The notes: generated by a model from the sequence alone, not told the origin. A stretch of 64,000 nucleotides of DNA from Vibrio cyclitrophicus (GCF_024347435.1 NZ_AP025480.1:372001-436000); one strand, 5' to 3'; positions 9,359 through 21,495 are shown, counted from the first letter of the stretch. Numbers and translations: made by a program.

Positions 9359-10819
9359 CTACAGCAGGCGTTTACGCTGACTCGATGGGGCGATGCCCAG
9401 AGACTCACGGTATTTTGCTATGGTACGTCTAGCTACCTGAATTCCTTGGTCAGCCAGTAAAGCAGCAATCTTACTATCACTTAGAGGTTTCGCGGTATTT
9501 TCCGCCGCGACAAGCTTCTTAATGAGCGCACGAATTGCTGTCGATGAACACTCTCCGCCATTGTCTGTACTGACGTGGCTCGAGAAAAAATATTTGAGTT
9601 CGAAGATGCCACGTGGTGTGTGCATGAATTTTTGAGTCGTCACACGAGAGATTGTGGATTCATGCATATCAACGGCTAACGCAACATCGTTGAGAACCAT
9701 AGGTTTCATCGCTTCTTCGCCATGTTCGAAGAAATCACGTTGATGTTCAACAATACATCGTGCAACTTTGAGTAGCGTCTCATTTCGACTTTCTAAGCTC
9801 TTAATTAGCCATTTTGCTTCTTGCAAATTTGAGCGAATGTACTGGTTGTCGGCGCTGCTACCTTTGCTTCCAAGGTCGGCGTATTGTTGATTCACTTTCA
9901 GTTTAGGCACGCTGTCTGGATTTATGGTGACTAACCACTTACCAAGATCTTTGAATACTGAAACATCAGGAACAACATATTCGGTTTCATCTGGTGTAAT
10001 CTTACTGCCAGGTCGTGGATCCAGTTGTTGAATCAGTTGCAAAACCTCACGCAGTTCTGCTTCTTTCAACTTAGTTTCTTTGATAACCAGTTTGTAATCA
10101 CGGTTACCTAGTTGGTCGATATGGCTAGTAAGTACTAACTTAGCTTCATTAAGCCAAGGGGTATCTTGCGGGAAGGTAGCCAGTTGTAGTAACAAGCAAT
10201 CTTGCAGGTTGATTGAACCGACACCTAAAGGGTCAAACTGCTGAATACGTTTGCGAACGGCTTCAATCTCATCAAGCTCTACTTCTTCTCTATCGAAGTT
10301 TTCAAGAATATCTTCACAAGATACGGTGAGGTAGCCATAGTCATCAATGGCATCTATTAAAGCAAAAGCGATGCTTCTATCTGTTTCAGTGAATGGTGTT
10401 AGGTCGAGCTGCCAAAGTAAGTAATCATGTAGGCTTTCAGTCGTCTCACCTTGGTAAACTGGCATGTCATCATCAATCGCAATACCAGTGTTTCCGGTGT
10501 TTGCACTGTAGACATCCTCCCAAGTTGTGTCGATTTCTAGTTCATTACCAATCTCTGATTTTTCGATTAAGTCTGAGCTATCAGGTAAGTCTTGCTCTGT
10601 GGCTTCAACTGTTTCTTTCTCGTCACTGCTAGGTTTTTCTTCCGATGCAGGCGTTTCTTCATTGCCTTCTTCGACATCGAGTAGTGGGTTAGATTCAAGT
10701 GCTTCTTGAATCTCTTGCTGCAAATCTAATGTAGACAACTGCAACAAACGAATCGCTTGCTGCAATTGAGGAGTCATTGCTAACTGTTGGCCTAGCTTAA
10801 GTTGTAATGAGGGTTTCAT
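9359..10819 (-). CDS. rpoN: RNA polymerase sigma-54 factor
   Basis: Sigma factor for -24/-12 promoters, which in vibrios drives flagellar, nitrogen and other genes through enhancer-binding activators. The 486 residues show the Gln/Leu-rich N-terminal activator region ([19 protein letters not shown], about 10-30), an acidic linker (50-110), the core-binding region, an HTH, and the invariant RpoN box [10 protein letters not shown] near the C-terminus. The gene lies 54 bases downstream of lptB and heads the hpf-ptsN-rapZ-ptsO set. Confidence 0.97.
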   Translation of the reverse strand: MKPSLQLKLGQQLAMTPQLQQAIRLLQLSTLDLQQEIQEALESNPLLDVEEGNEETPASEEKPSSDEKETVEATEQDLPDSSDLIEKSEIGNELEIDTTWEDVYSANTGNTGIAIDDDMPVYQGETTESLHDYLLWQLDLTPFTETDRSIAFALIDAIDDYGYLTVSCEDILENFDREEVELDEIEAVRKRIQQFDPLGVGSINLQDCLLLQLATFPQDTPWLNEAKLVLTSHIDQLGNRDYKLVIKETKLKEAELREVLQLIQQLDPRPGSKITPDETEYVVPDVSVFKDLGKWLVTINPDSVPKLKVNQQYADLGSKGSSADNQYIRSNLQEAKWLIKSLESRNETLLKVARCIVEHQRDFFEHGEEAMKPMVLNDVALAVDMHESTISRVTTQKFMHTPRGIFELKYFFSSHVSTDNGGECSSTAIRALIKKLVAAENTAKPLSDSKIAALLADQGIQVARRTIAKYRESLGIAPSSQRKRLL

Positions 10820-10873
10820 TCAGTGTGACTTACCTAGTTATTATTCTTAGAATTCTCGATACTCTCTATCTAA

Positions 10874-11599
10874 TCATAGACGGAATTGTTCGCCTAGATA
10901 AACTTGTTTAACTTGCTCGTTATTGAGAACATCTTCAGGAGTACCTTCAGCAATCAGGTGCCCTTGGCTTACGATGTAAGCTTTTTCACACACGTCTAAT
11001 GTTTCACGGACGTTGTGGTCGGTAATTAGAACACCTAAGCCGCGATCGCGTAGGTGAACAATGATTTTTTTGATATCAATAACCGAGATTGGGTCAACAC
11101 CAGCAAAGGGTTCATCCAATAGAATGAACTGAGGGTTTGCCGCTAGAGCTCGAGCAATCTCAACACGACGACGCTCACCACCTGACAGAGCCATACCATT
11201 ACTGGTGCGGATATGTTGGATGTGGAACTCTTCTAGAAGGTCTTCTAACTTATCTTGACGCTGCTCGTTGGTCATCTCGTCACGCGTTTGTAAAACGGCC
11301 ATGATGTTGTTCTCAACGGAAAGCTTTCTGAAAATAGAAGCTTCTTGAGGTAGGTAACCGATACCAAGACGCGAGCGACTGTGCATTGGCAAAATACTGA
11401 TGTCTCGGTCATCAATGCTAATCGTGCCTTCATCACGAGCGACCAGACCTACAATCATATAGAAAGAGGTCGTTTTGCCTGCCCCGTTAGGCCCAAGTAG
11501 TCCAACGATTTGACCAGACTCTACCTGCAGGCTTACGTCGGTTACAACTTTACGCTTGCTGTACGTTTTTGCTAGGTTTTTTGCTTTAAGAACAGCCAT
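10874..11599 (-). CDS. lptB: LPS export ABC transporter ATPase LptB
   Basis: ATPase that powers extraction of lipopolysaccharide from the inner membrane with LptF, LptG and LptC. Walker [10 protein letters not shown] (about residues 36-44), signature LSGGERRR (about 138) and Walker [14 protein letters not shown] are all present in 241 aa. The start follows the lptA stop by two bases. The membrane partners LptF and LptG are also in this window, 23 kb away. Confidence 0.97.
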   Translation of the reverse strand: MAVLKAKNLAKTYSKRKVVTDVSLQVESGQIVGLLGPNGAGKTTSFYMIVGLVARDEGTISIDDRDISILPMHSRSRLGIGYLPQEASIFRKLSVENNIMAVLQTRDEMTNEQRQDKLEDLLEEFHIQHIRTSNGMALSGGERRRVEIARALAANPQFILLDEPFAGVDPISVIDIKKIIVHLRDRGLGVLITDHNVRETLDVCEKAYIVSQGHLIAEGTPEDVLNNEQVKQVYLGEQFRL

Positions 11600-11601
11600 G
11601 G

Positions 11602-12096
11602 CTACTTATTCACTTCCGCAGGTTGTAAGACCGTTGATACACGTTCGCTACTATCACTATCGGCAACCAGTTTTTGAGAAGCGATTTGATAAGTAATCTT
11701 AGAGCCACGGATGATACTGCCATCTTGAGAGAGCATTGCATTCTTGGTCATGATCAATTTATCGGCAATCAGTTGATAATGTAAATCATCAGCTTCACCG
11801 TAAAGTGTTTTTCCATCATCAGTGAGTTGAGAGAAAGTCGCAGGCTTGCCATAGCCTTGAATTTCCTCTATCTCACCGTTGACCGCATTTCGAGTAACAA
11901 TGACCTTATCGGCATTAATGTTGATGCTACCTTGCTTAAGGTTTACATCACCAAGGAAGGTCACTTGGTTACTTTTCATATCCAATTGCTGGCTGTCTGA
12001 GTCAATGTAGACAGGCTGCTCACTATCCGAAGATAGGGCATAGACATTAGGTGCCGCAAGGGTCAAAGCGAATAAACTAAGGTGTAAGAGTTTCAT
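11602..12096 (-). CDS. lptA: Periplasmic LPS bridge protein LptA
   Basis: Soluble periplasmic protein that forms the beta-jellyroll bridge carrying LPS from LptC to LptD. I place the start at ATG 12094-12096, which gives 164 aa and an ordinary signal peptide ([20 protein letters not shown]); an in-frame start 33 bases upstream would spoil it. The OstA-like repeat region fills residues 25-150. It overlaps the end of lptC by 20 bases, which indicates translational coupling. Confidence 0.94.
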   Translation of the reverse strand: MKLLHLSLFALTLAAPNVYALSSDSEQPVYIDSDSQQLDMKSNQVTFLGDVNLKQGSININADKVIVTRNAVNGEIEEIQGYGKPATFSQLTDDGKTLYGEADDLHYQLIADKLIMTKNAMLSQDGSIIRGSKITYQIASQKLVADSDSSERVSTVLQPAEVNK

Positions 12097-12640
12097 ATCT
12101 ACCTTGAACAGAATTAAAGAGAGTCGCATTGTTGGTACCGAAGTTACCCTTCATTGCTTGACCCTCAGTTTCAAAAAATGTACCGATCATATGGACCGGA
12201 GTCTCTGAATAAAAATCTCGGCTAGTCAGCTCAACAACCATTTTATCTGTGGTCATAGTATCGAAACTGGCTTCTGGCAATAGATTCTTTGCCACAACGT
12301 TGTCATAGAACGTGACAACTTGATTCTCATCCATAATCGCGCGATCAGCGGTGACTTGCCATTCAATCGTATGTCCTTCCCGGAACACCGAAAGAACAGG
12401 ATTTTGAAAATGTGTATCACCAACTACTGAATAGTGTTCTAAATACGTCGACTCAACTTGATAGCTACGGATACCTGATTGGTCATAGCTTATGTTGTTT
12501 AGACTTTTGCCGCTAAAAGCGGGCAGCTCCAAATTTGGAGCCACTTGTATTGTCGAAGCTTGCTCTTTGTCGAACAAATAATAGGTCGACCAAGAAGCAA
12601 TAAATATGAGTATTAAATAGATAATACGAGTAAAACTCAT
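12077..12640 (-). CDS. lptC: LPS export protein LptC
   Basis: Bitopic inner-membrane protein that receives LPS from LptB2FG and passes it to LptA. One N-terminal transmembrane helix (about residues 6-23, IIYLILIFIASWSTYYLF) precedes a periplasmic jellyroll domain. Length 187 aa is normal. It overlaps kdsC upstream by 4 bases and lptA downstream by 20 bases, so the kdsC-lptC-lptA series is tightly packed. Confidence 0.93.
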   Translation of the reverse strand: MSFTRIIYLILIFIASWSTYYLFDKEQASTIQVAPNLELPAFSGKSLNNISYDQSGIRSYQVESTYLEHYSVVGDTHFQNPVLSVFREGHTIEWQVTADRAIMDENQVVTFYDNVVAKNLLPEASFDTMTTDKMVVELTSRDFYSETPVHMIGTFFETEGQAMKGNFGTNNATLFNSVQGRYETLTP

Positions 12641-13194
12641 ATGCTTAAACCTTTATGCACGTCGAGTTCATTTCTTGCTTGCAGAATAAGGTCACATACT
12701 TCACGTACAGCACCATGGCCGCCGTTAATCGTGGTCACATAATTCGCTCGCTTCGCAAGTAGTGGGTGACCATCTGCCACGCATACCTTTAAGCCAACTT
12801 TTTCCATGACAGGCCAGTCGATCAGATCGTCTCCGATGTAGCCTGTATTTTCAGGCGCAACAGAAAGTTTATCGCAAATATCGTAATACGCTTTTACTTT
12901 ATCATCTTGGCCTTGGTAAATAAGCTTAATACCCAGAGCAGTCATGCGGTTTTCAACAATTTGAGATTTACGACCAGTTATGATTGCGATTTCAATACCA
13001 GCATTCATCAGTGATTTGATACCGTAGCCATCACGAGTATGAAAGGTTTTCAGCTCTTCACCGTTGTTGCCCATGTAAATACGACCGTCCGAGAATACGC
13101 CATCGACATCACAAATTAGCAGTTTGATCTCTTTTGCTACGGCAAATACGTCTGAATCGACCGTGCCGTATAACGTTTCAACTGTCTGCGTCAT
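12637..13194 (-). CDS. kdsC: 3-deoxy-D-manno-octulosonate 8-phosphate phosphatase KdsC
   Basis: HAD-superfamily phosphatase that releases Kdo from Kdo-8-phosphate for the LPS inner core. HAD motif I is ICDVDGVFSDG (about residues 28-38, nucleophile Asp), motif II lies in AIITGRKS, and motif III/IV in GYIGDDLIDWPVM. The 185 aa length is that of the tetrameric C0-type enzyme. The start overlaps the kdsD stop (TAATG). Confidence 0.96.
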   Translation of the reverse strand: MTQTVETLYGTVDSDVFAVAKEIKLLICDVDGVFSDGRIYMGNNGEELKTFHTRDGYGIKSLMNAGIEIAIITGRKSQIVENRMTALGIKLIYQGQDDKVKAYYDICDKLSVAPENTGYIGDDLIDWPVMEKVGLKVCVADGHPLLAKRANYVTTINGGHGAVREVCDLILQARNELDVHKGLSI

Positions 13195-14165
13195 TACATT
13201 ACTCCTGCTTTCAGTAAGTCATGCATGTTCAAAGCTCCAACTAATGTACCTTCATGGCATAACATCAGGCCATTAATACTTTTAGCCTGCATTAAGTTTA
13301 GCCCCTCAACTGCAAGCATGTTTGGTTCTGCTACCGTAGGATTAAGCGTCATTACGTCGCCAATCTGAGTGTTATGAATATCAACACGTTTGTCTAAGAT
13401 ACGGCGTAAATCACCATCAGTAAAAATACCGGCCATTTGACCATCGCTACCAACGATTGCCGTCATGCCTAAGCCTTTCTGAGATATCTCTAATAGAGCA
13501 TCTCTTATCAGAGCATCCGGAGTCACAACAGGCAGAGCATCACCTGTGTGCATGATGTCATCGAGTTTCAACAGTAATTGACGACCTAAAGCGCCACCTG
13601 GATGAGACAGAGCAAAATCTTGAGCGGTAAAGCCTCGTGCCTGTAAAAGTGCAACGGCTAGTGCATCCCCCATCACCAAAGTAGCAGTGGTACTGGTTGT
13701 TGGCGCTAAGCCCAGTGGGCATGCTTCTTCCGGTACTGAAATTTGTAAATGGATATCAGATAAGGTCGCCATGTTCGACGCTGGCTTACCTGTCATACTG
13801 ATAATCTTAATGTTCAAACGCTTTAATACTGGGAATAGGCTGAGGATCTCTCCTGATTCACCTGAGTTTGATATTGCAATCACAATATCGCCAGGTTCGA
13901 TCATTCCTAAATCACCATGTGCCGCTTCACCTGGATGTACAAAGAAAGCTGATGTACCAGTACTTGCCAGTGTGGCTGCTATTTTGTTACCAATGTGGCC
14001 TGATTTACCCATGCCCATCACAACGACTTTACCTTTGTTGTTCAGGATAAGATCGCAAGCCTTGCAAAAATCATCATTAAAATATTGGTCTAATTGAGTA
14101 AGACCTGCAACTTCGGTTTCCAAAACTTGTTTTGCAACACTGCGATAATCAAATGGCTGAGACAT
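13194..14165 (-). CDS. kdsD: Arabinose-5-phosphate isomerase KdsD
   Basis: Converts ribulose-5-phosphate to arabinose-5-phosphate, the first step towards Kdo. An N-terminal SIS domain (about residues 35-170, with GMGKSGHIGNKIAATLASTG) is followed by two CBS domains (205-320). I start it at ATG 14163-14165, preceded by TTGGAG at good spacing; the longer frame would begin with the TTG that is part of that ribosome-binding site. Length is then 323 aa. It begins 34 bases after the antiporter gene. Confidence 0.95.
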   Translation of the reverse strand: MSQPFDYRSVAKQVLETEVAGLTQLDQYFNDDFCKACDLILNNKGKVVVMGMGKSGHIGNKIAATLASTGTSAFFVHPGEAAHGDLGMIEPGDIVIAISNSGESGEILSLFPVLKRLNIKIISMTGKPASNMATLSDIHLQISVPEEACPLGLAPTTSTTATLVMGDALAVALLQARGFTAQDFALSHPGGALGRQLLLKLDDIMHTGDALPVVTPDALIRDALLEISQKGLGMTAIVGSDGQMAGIFTDGDLRRILDKRVDIHNTQIGDVMTLNPTVAEPNMLAVEGLNLMQAKSINGLMLCHEGTLVGALNMHDLLKAGVM

Positions 14166-14199
14166 CAAATACTCCAAGTACGGGAATTTAAATCAACAA

Positions 14200-15165
14200 T
14201 TAAGCCGACATGTTCATAAGTAAGTAAGCTTGGTAGGCCACGAACGTTATGATTAACACGCCGCCTTCAATACGATTCACACTGCGAGATTTACCTAGTG
14301 CCATTACCACGAGTAAAAGTGATACGCCTAGCATTACCCAGAAATCTCTACCCATAGCAAATTCACTTAAGATTGAAGGGTTGAGGATGCCCGGTATCCC
14401 CATCACTGCAAGAATGTTGAATACGTTCGAGCCAATGATATTACCTACGGCCATGTCATCTTCCCCTTTCATTACACCGGCAAGTGATGCGGCAAGTTCG
14501 GGAAGACTGGTACCAACAGCAATAATGGTTAAACCAATCACAAGATCGCTCATGCCAAAGAACTTCGCGATAACAACCGCGTTATCAACCAACATATTGG
14601 CCGCTAAAGGTAGAATAATTAGACCAACTACTACCCACATGGCGGCTTTAAGGTTACTTACGCCCTCAGGGATCTCTGACTCTTGTTCATCAAGGAAAGC
14701 ATCGCCGTTCTTTTTCTCGCTACGGCTGATTTGTAACATCGCAAATAAGAAAGCGGCGAAAAGAACAAACAACAACACGCCTTCGTAGAAACCTAAATGG
14801 TTATCCCAAAGCAGTGCGCCTGCTAGTAGAGTGACACCAATCATTAATGGTAGTTCACGGCGAATTACGCCTGAGCTAATTGATAGCGGTTTGATAAGTG
14901 CTGTAATACCCAAAATCAGAGCGATGTTGGCGATGTTAGAACCGAGAACGTTACCAACTGCCGTATCTGTTTTGCCGTCAAGAGCTGCTGTTGCTGAAAC
15001 CATCATTTCAGGGGCTGAAGAGCCCATTGCTAGAATCGTCATACCGATAACTAATGGTGATATACCGAAGTTGCGAGCAAGAGCGGCGGCGCCGAAGACC
15101 AGTTTATCTGCGCTCCACACCAAAAAACCTAGGCCGATAATAAGAAACGCAATCGCTTCAAGCAT
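14200..15165 (-). CDS. yrbG: Calcium/sodium antiporter (YrbG/CaxA family)
   Basis: Inner-membrane cation/Ca2+ exchanger of 321 aa. Two homologous halves each carry the alpha-repeat motif of the family: GSSAPEMMVSATAAL (about residues 48-62) and GTSLPELAASLAGV (about 198-211), with conserved Glu at the ion site and GN(V/I)(L/I)GSN nearby. About ten hydrophobic segments are visible. It heads the kdsD-kdsC-lptCAB transcription unit, as in other gammaproteobacteria, and diverges from mlaF. Confidence 0.93.
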   Translation of the reverse strand: MLEAIAFLIIGLGFLVWSADKLVFGAAALARNFGISPLVIGMTILAMGSSAPEMMVSATAALDGKTDTAVGNVLGSNIANIALILGITALIKPLSISSGVIRRELPLMIGVTLLAGALLWDNHLGFYEGVLLFVLFAAFLFAMLQISRSEKKNGDAFLDEQESEIPEGVSNLKAAMWVVVGLIILPLAANMLVDNAVVIAKFFGMSDLVIGLTIIAVGTSLPELAASLAGVMKGEDDMAVGNIIGSNVFNILAVMGIPGILNPSILSEFAMGRDFWVMLGVSLLLVVMALGKSRSVNRIEGGVLIITFVAYQAYLLMNMSA

Positions 15166-15429
15166 GATGATTCCTAAAAATTAATAAAAAACGGAGAATT
15201 AACCGCTAATTTTGACTTGTTGCTAGATAAAAGGGAAGTCACTCGACAAATTAATTGCCCGTTAGCAGTAAAGAAATGTCGCTGAATGATGAATTTCTTA
15301 ATGCTTTCAAATCCCTGTCACTGTTTTCTGTTTTGTACAATTAATTGAACAGTGCTTTTAATTCTAAAGTAGACTCATTATTATTGCAGCCACAATTGGC
15401 GTTTTTTAGAGCAAGGAAACAACAAGATC

Positions 15430-16224
15430 ATGTTGAATACTGAGCTTGTAAAAGTTAAAAACCTAAGTTTCTCTCGAGGTGAACGAGTTATCTTTGATGA
15501 CATCAGTTTAGAAGTACCTCAAGGAAAAATAACCGCAATTATGGGCCCTTCAGGGATCGGTAAAACGACCTTGTTGCGTTTGATCGGTGGACAATTACCG
15601 CCAGATAGCGGTGAAGTTTGGTTTGATGGGGACAATATCCCTGCATTATCTCGTCGAAAGCTCTATCAAGCACGTAAGAAAATGAGCATGCTTTTTCAAT
15701 CGGGTGCACTTTTTACGGATCTCAATGTCTTTGATAATGTGGCGTTTCCACTGCGAGAGCACACTGAACTTAATGAAAAATTCATTCGTACCATCGTATT
15801 ACTAAAACTTGAAGCGGTGGGTTTGCGAGGCGCAGCAGAATTAATGCCAAGTGAACTGTCTGGTGGTATGGCGAGGCGTGCGGCGTTAGCTCGAGCAATA
15901 GCGTTGGATCCGGAACTTATCATGTACGATGAACCTTTTGTTGGCCAGGATCCAATTACCATGGGCGTTTTGGTTGAACTCATCCGAAACCTCAACCAAG
16001 CTTTAGACTTAACCTCGATTGTGGTGTCGCATGACGTCCCAGAGGTGATGAGTATCGCTGATTGGGTTTATTTGATGGCTGATGGGAAGATTATTGCATC
16101 GGGCTCGCCTGAGGAGTTGTACAACAATAGCGATCCTCGAGTGCAGCAATTTTTGCAAGGTGAAGCGGATGGTCCCGTGCCATTTAGGTTCCCTGCAAAG
16201 AGCTTAGAAGAGGATCTGTTTTAA
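15430..16224 (+). CDS. mlaF: Phospholipid ABC transporter ATPase MlaF
   Basis: ATPase of the MlaFEDB inner-membrane complex that moves phospholipids between the membranes and keeps the outer membrane asymmetric. Walker [10 protein letters not shown] (about residues 38-46), signature LSGGMARR and Walker [14 protein letters not shown] are all clear in 264 aa. First gene of mlaFEDCB; an AAGGAAACAACAAGATC leader precedes ATG 15430. Confidence 0.96.
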   Translation: MLNTELVKVKNLSFSRGERVIFDDISLEVPQGKITAIMGPSGIGKTTLLRLIGGQLPPDSGEVWFDGDNIPALSRRKLYQARKKMSMLFQSGALFTDLNVFDNVAFPLREHTELNEKFIRTIVLLKLEAVGLRGAAELMPSELSGGMARRAALARAIALDPELIMYDEPFVGQDPITMGVLVELIRNLNQALDLTSIVVSHDVPEVMSIADWVYLMADGKIIASGSPEELYNNSDPRVQQFLQGEADGPVPFRFPAKSLEEDLF

Positions 16225-16225
16225 T

Positions 16226-17005
16226 ATGATTGTTAAAACTATTGTAGGTGTCGGTAGACGCACACTTGCGATCTGTGAGTCATTTGGTCGAGCAAGCCTA
16301 ATGTTATTTGGGGCTTTGTTTGGCATCCCGCGACTAAAAAATTTCCCCTTATTAGTAAAACAACTTTATAGCGTTGGCGTTCAGTCATTGGCTATTATTT
16401 TAGTTTCGGGTTTATTCATCGGTATGGTGCTGAGTCTTCAAGGCTATGTCGTACTTATCGACTACGGCGCTGAAGGTAACCTTGGTCAAATGGTCGCACT
16501 TTCACTGTTACGTGAGTTGGGCCCAGTTGTGACTGCGTTATTGTTTGCAGGCCGCGCAGGTTCAGCATTAACCGCTGAAATTGGTTTAATGAAAGCAACA
16601 GAGCAGATTTCCAGCCTTGAGATGATGGCTGTTGATCCTCTTAAACGTATTATTGCACCACGACTTTGGGCTGGGCTTATCTCAATGCCGTTGTTAGCTA
16701 TGATCTTTATGGCGGTCGGGATTTGGGGCGGTCAGCTAGTTGGTGTTGATTGGAAAGGCATTGATCACGGCAGTTTCTGGTCTGCGATGCAGTCTTCAGT
16801 TGAGCTTGGTCGAGATATTGGTAATAGCATGATCAAATGTATGGTTTTCGCTATCACCGTAACTTGGATCGCACTTTTCAACGGTTATGACGCAGTACCG
16901 ACTTCTGAAGGTATTAGTCAGGCAACCACGCGCACAGTCGTGCACTCTTCTCTAGCGGTACTAGGGCTAGATTTTATTCTTACCGCATTGATGTTTGGGA
17001 ATTAA
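16226..17005 (+). CDS. mlaE: Phospholipid ABC transporter permease MlaE
   Basis: Membrane-embedded permease of the Mla complex, 259 aa with about five hydrophobic segments. The conserved core [22 protein letters not shown] (here cited by its key part [16 protein letters not shown], about residues 92-107) is the MlaE family signature. The start lies one base after the mlaF stop, so the two are co-translated. Confidence 0.96.
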   Translation: MIVKTIVGVGRRTLAICESFGRASLMLFGALFGIPRLKNFPLLVKQLYSVGVQSLAIILVSGLFIGMVLSLQGYVVLIDYGAEGNLGQMVALSLLRELGPVVTALLFAGRAGSALTAEIGLMKATEQISSLEMMAVDPLKRIIAPRLWAGLISMPLLAMIFMAVGIWGGQLVGVDWKGIDHGSFWSAMQSSVELGRDIGNSMIKCMVFAITVTWIALFNGYDAVPTSEGISQATTRTVVHSSLAVLGLDFILTALMFGN

Positions 17006-17007
17006 TC

Positions 17008-17499
17008 ATGCAACAAACTCGAAAACTAGAATTATGGGTCGGCACCTTTGTTATAGCCGGAATTTGCGCAATCTTAATCATGATCTTTCAAGTCGCTGAC
17101 GTAAAAGGCTTAGGTTCAAACCATACTTACAACTTAAAAGCGACTTTCGACAATATTGGTAGTCTAAAGGTTCGTTCTCCAGTGAAGGTCGGTGGCGTTG
17201 TTGTTGGTCGAGTTAAAAGCATTGAGCTTGACACCGAGAGTTACCTTCCTGTAGTCGAATTGTCTATTGATGCGAAGTACTCACAATTTCCTGAGACCTC
17301 TAGTGCTCAAATCTTAACGTCAGGCTTGATCGGTGAGCAATATATCAGCCTAGTACCAGGGTTCATTTTTGATGACGAAGAGATGCTGGTTGATGGTGAT
17401 TCGATTGAAGACACTAAATCAGCACTAGTGCTAGAAGATTTGATTGGCCAAGTGCTGTATAGCGTTGGTGGTTCTGATAACAACGAAGCTAAGGAGTAG
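17008..17499 (+). CDS. mlaD: Mla complex MCE-domain protein MlaD
   Basis: Membrane-anchored MCE-domain protein that forms a hexameric ring on the MlaE dimer and passes lipid to MlaC. One N-terminal transmembrane helix (about residues 9-27) precedes the MCE domain (about 40-120), which includes VRSPVKVGGVVVGRV and the TSGLIGEQYISLVPG loop. Length 163 aa is usual. Two bases separate it from mlaE. Confidence 0.95.
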   Translation: MQQTRKLELWVGTFVIAGICAILIMIFQVADVKGLGSNHTYNLKATFDNIGSLKVRSPVKVGGVVVGRVKSIELDTESYLPVVELSIDAKYSQFPETSSAQILTSGLIGEQYISLVPGFIFDDEEMLVDGDSIEDTKSALVLEDLIGQVLYSVGGSDNNEAKE

Positions 17500-17503
17500 T
17501 CTC

Positions 17504-18181
17504 ATGTCACAGTTCAAAAATATGTTGAAGACTAATGCCATTTTGAAAAGATTGGTTATGACTGCGGTCGCTTTATTGATATCGACTCAAGCCTTTGCTG
17601 CTGAATCGATTGACCGCACTCAGCCTTATCAGATGATGACTCAAGTAGCTGAAGTCGCTTTTGAACGTTTAAAAAACGAGCAAGAAAACATTCACAATGA
17701 TCCTGAGTTACTAAAGGTCATCGTGGAAGAAGAATTGATGCCTTATGTGAATGCTCAATATGCGGCACTTAAGTTGTTAGGGCCTAACTTAAAAGGTGCG
17801 GACAGAAAAGATGTACGCGTATTTATTGATGCATTCCGTAAATACCTCGTTTCTTCTTATGCTCAAGTGTTGACTCAATACACAGATCAGACAATTGAAT
17901 TTGGTCCAGAGCCAAAAGTGAAGCCGGAAAGCCGCATCACCAGTATCAAAGTTGATATTATTGATACACCTCGACCAAACATTAAACTTGAGTTTAAGCT
18001 ACGTAAAGATAAGAAGTCGGGTGAGTGGAGGGCATTTGATATGGTTGCTGAAGGTATTAGCCTATTATCGAGCAAGCAATCAGAGTGGAATACTAAAATT
18101 CGTCAAGAAGGCATTTTACAAGTTGCTGATGAATTGGAGAAACTGTCCGCACAGCCGATTCGTTTTGAGAGTAATAAATAA
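17504..18181 (+). CDS. mlaC: Periplasmic phospholipid carrier MlaC
   Basis: Soluble periplasmic lipid shuttle between MlaFEDB and the outer-membrane MlaA-porin complex. Start is ATG 17504, 4 bases after the mlaD stop with AAGGAG inside mlaD; the frame is open further upstream but overlaps mlaD. Residues 1-35 form a signal peptide ending QAFA-A. The 225 aa length and central DRKDVRVFIDAFRKYLVSSYA match the family. Confidence 0.94.
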   Translation: MSQFKNMLKTNAILKRLVMTAVALLISTQAFAAESIDRTQPYQMMTQVAEVAFERLKNEQENIHNDPELLKVIVEEELMPYVNAQYAALKLLGPNLKGADRKDVRVFIDAFRKYLVSSYAQVLTQYTDQTIEFGPEPKVKPESRITSIKVDIIDTPRPNIKLEFKLRKDKKSGEWRAFDMVAEGISLLSSKQSEWNTKIRQEGILQVADELEKLSAQPIRFESNK

Positions 18182-18489
18182 TGAGCGACTCTCAATGGCA
18201 AAAGCTAAGTTCTAAAGAGTTCCAACTTCTCGGAGACATTGACCGAGATACCGTCCCTGCAATCTGGCGTATATTAGAAAAGTGGCAAACGACGGAATCG
18301 AGTGTTGAAATTAACCTCAGCCATATAAATAGAGTCGATTCAGCAGGAATGGTGATGCTAATTCACTTATTAGAGCATGCAAAAAATCAAAACTGTCATA
18401 TAATGCTCAGTTTCGTGCCAGAACAATTACGAACGTTGTTCCAATTGAGCAATATCCAGCCAATGATGACAGAACACATAAAAAATTAG
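18181..18489 (+). CDS. mlaB: STAS-domain subunit MlaB
   Basis: Small cytosolic STAS protein (102 aa) that binds MlaF and is needed for assembly and activity of the transporter. The conserved [18 protein letters not shown] segment (about residues 43-60) holds the STAS loop with Asp and Ser. ATG overlaps the last base of mlaC (TAATG), as the fifth gene of mlaFEDCB. Confidence 0.92.
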   Translation: MSDSQWQKLSSKEFQLLGDIDRDTVPAIWRILEKWQTTESSVEINLSHINRVDSAGMVMLIHLLEHAKNQNCHIMLSFVPEQLRTLFQLSNIQPMMTEHIKN

Positions 18490-18502
18490 GCAGGAGCTAT
18501 TT

Positions 18503-20031
<1,529 letters not shown>

Positions 20032-20071
20032 CTTCGGTTAGTGGGTTCTTGAATTAGTGACATGAAAGCAT

Positions 20072-20102
20072 AAAAGTCGGAACCTTGGTTTCGGCTTTTT
20101 TA
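20072..20102 (+). terminator. Terminator after murA
   Basis: AAAGTCGGAACC and GGTTTCGGCTTT pair (two G-U wobbles) around a 3-base loop and run into TTTTTA. It ends the mla-ibaG-murA transcript. Confidence 0.8.
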
Positions 20103-20180
20103 TAGTTGTATTTACCGCAAGTGAATCTGATGCCAATTTTGTGCGAATAGGTGAAAAACTTGACGGTTGAGAGGAACAAA

Positions 20181-20906
20181 ATGATAGCAATATTACGTAT
20201 TTTCGCAGTGGCGATATTTGCGATTCTTATGTTTGTATTTGGGTGTGGTTACTGTTTACTAAGCCCACGTAACCCGAAACACGTATTTACCTTTGGTCGT
20301 TACTTCGGTCGTATGTCTAAAATATTCGGCATGAAGTTAGAACTTCGTATCCCGGAAGATGCTTACTCTCGTGGCCAACATGTTTATGTGGCGAACCACC
20401 AAAACAGCTGGGATCTATTCACTATCTCATCAGCAGTGACACCTAAGGTAGTGACGGTTGGTAAGAAAAGCTTAGTGTGGATGCCTCTATTTGGTCAGCT
20501 TTACTGGCTGACGGGTAATATCCTAATTGACCGTGCCAATCGCAGCAAAGCGGTAGGTACGATCGACCAAGTAGTGACGAGCTTAAAAGAGAGCGATGTT
20601 TCAGTATGGATGTTCCCTGAAGGGACTCGTTCTCGTGGTCGTGGTCTGTTGCCATTCAAAACGGGTGCTTTCCATGCCGCAATTGGCGCTGGCTTGCCTA
20701 TTATCCCTATCGTGTGTAGCTCAACAGGTGGCGTGAAGCTAAACCGTTGGAACAATGGTCACGTGATAGTTGAAATGTTGCCGCCTATCAGCACTGAAGG
20801 TTACGACAAGTCGAACGTTCGTCAACTTGCTAACCTAGCCCGAGAGCAAATGGCCGCTAAGCTTGAAGAGTTAGACAAAGAAGTGGTTGAGCTTAATAAG
20901 AAGTAA
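20181..20906 (+). CDS. plsC: 1-acyl-sn-glycerol-3-phosphate acyltransferase PlsC
   Basis: Acylates lysophosphatidic acid to phosphatidic acid at the inner membrane. The catalytic HX4D motif is NHQNSWDLF and the second motif is FPEGTRSRG; an N-terminal hydrophobic helix (about residues 3-22) anchors it. I choose ATG 20181, preceded by GAGAGGAACAAA, over the in-frame GTG at 20151, giving 241 aa. Single gene followed by a strong terminator. Confidence 0.94.
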   Translation: MIAILRIFAVAIFAILMFVFGCGYCLLSPRNPKHVFTFGRYFGRMSKIFGMKLELRIPEDAYSRGQHVYVANHQNSWDLFTISSAVTPKVVTVGKKSLVWMPLFGQLYWLTGNILIDRANRSKAVGTIDQVVTSLKESDVSVWMFPEGTRSRGRGLLPFKTGAFHAAIGAGLPIIPIVCSSTGGVKLNRWNNGHVIVEMLPPISTEGYDKSNVRQLANLAREQMAAKLEELDKEVVELNKK

Positions 20907-20933
20907 TTTAAGCTAAGCGAAACGATGAATAAT

Positions 20934-20964
20934 AAAAAAGGTTGCCAATAGGGCAACCTTTTTT
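20934..20964 (+). terminator. Terminator after plsC
   Basis: AAAAAAGGTTGCC AATA GGGCAACCTTTTTT forms a stem followed by a T run. Confidence 0.9.
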
Positions 20965-21032
20965 GTCTCTGATAAACATTCAGCTTTATGCCAACTTGTT
21001 TACTAGAAACCGTTTATTCTAGATATTAAAAT

Positions 21033-21422
21033 CTATTTGCGAACTGCAATCGCTTCGATCTCGATACCTACATCTTTTGGTAGACGCGCTACTTCAACAC
21101 ATGAACGTGCTGGGTAGTTTGCAACGCCGTGTTCATCAAAGAATTTACCGTAAACTTCGTTTACTGTACCGAAGTCGTTTAGATCTTTAACGAATACCGT
21201 TAGTTTTACGATGTCTTTTACAGTCAGGCCTGAAGCTTCAACTACGGCTTGAACGTTATCTAGAGATTGGCGAGCTTGTTCTGCGATATCTGCAGATACT
21301 TCACCAGTTGCTGGGTTTACTGGGATTTGACCAGAAGTCAGTACCATGTTGCCAAGGTCAACACCTTGTACGTATGGGCCGATTGCAGCTGGAGCTGATT
21401 CTGTGTGAAGTACTTTAGTCAT
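21033..21422 (-). CDS. ridA: 2-iminobutanoate/2-iminopropanoate deaminase RidA
   Basis: Trimeric RidA/YjgF-type deaminase (129 aa) that hydrolyses reactive enamine/imine intermediates produced by PLP enzymes. The active-site arginine lies in PARSCVEVARLPKDVGIEIEAIA, cited here by the key part ARSCVEVARLP near residues 104-114. It lies downstream of pyrBI, but a terminator intervenes, so it probably has its own promoter. Confidence 0.95.
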   Translation of the reverse strand: MTKVLHTESAPAAIGPYVQGVDLGNMVLTSGQIPVNPATGEVSADIAEQARQSLDNVQAVVEASGLTVKDIVKLTVFVKDLNDFGTVNEVYGKFFDEHGVANYPARSCVEVARLPKDVGIEIEAIAVRK

Positions 21423-21495
21423 TGGTTTATTCCATCAGTTATTAGATAAAAAGCAATTTTCAGTGTGCCTACAAACTTTCGATAGGTAAAGAGCA

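Noticed and set aside
15300..15365. LexA-like box before mlaF
   Set aside because: CTGT and ACAG elements are present, but the spacing does not fit the 8-base SOS-box spacer.
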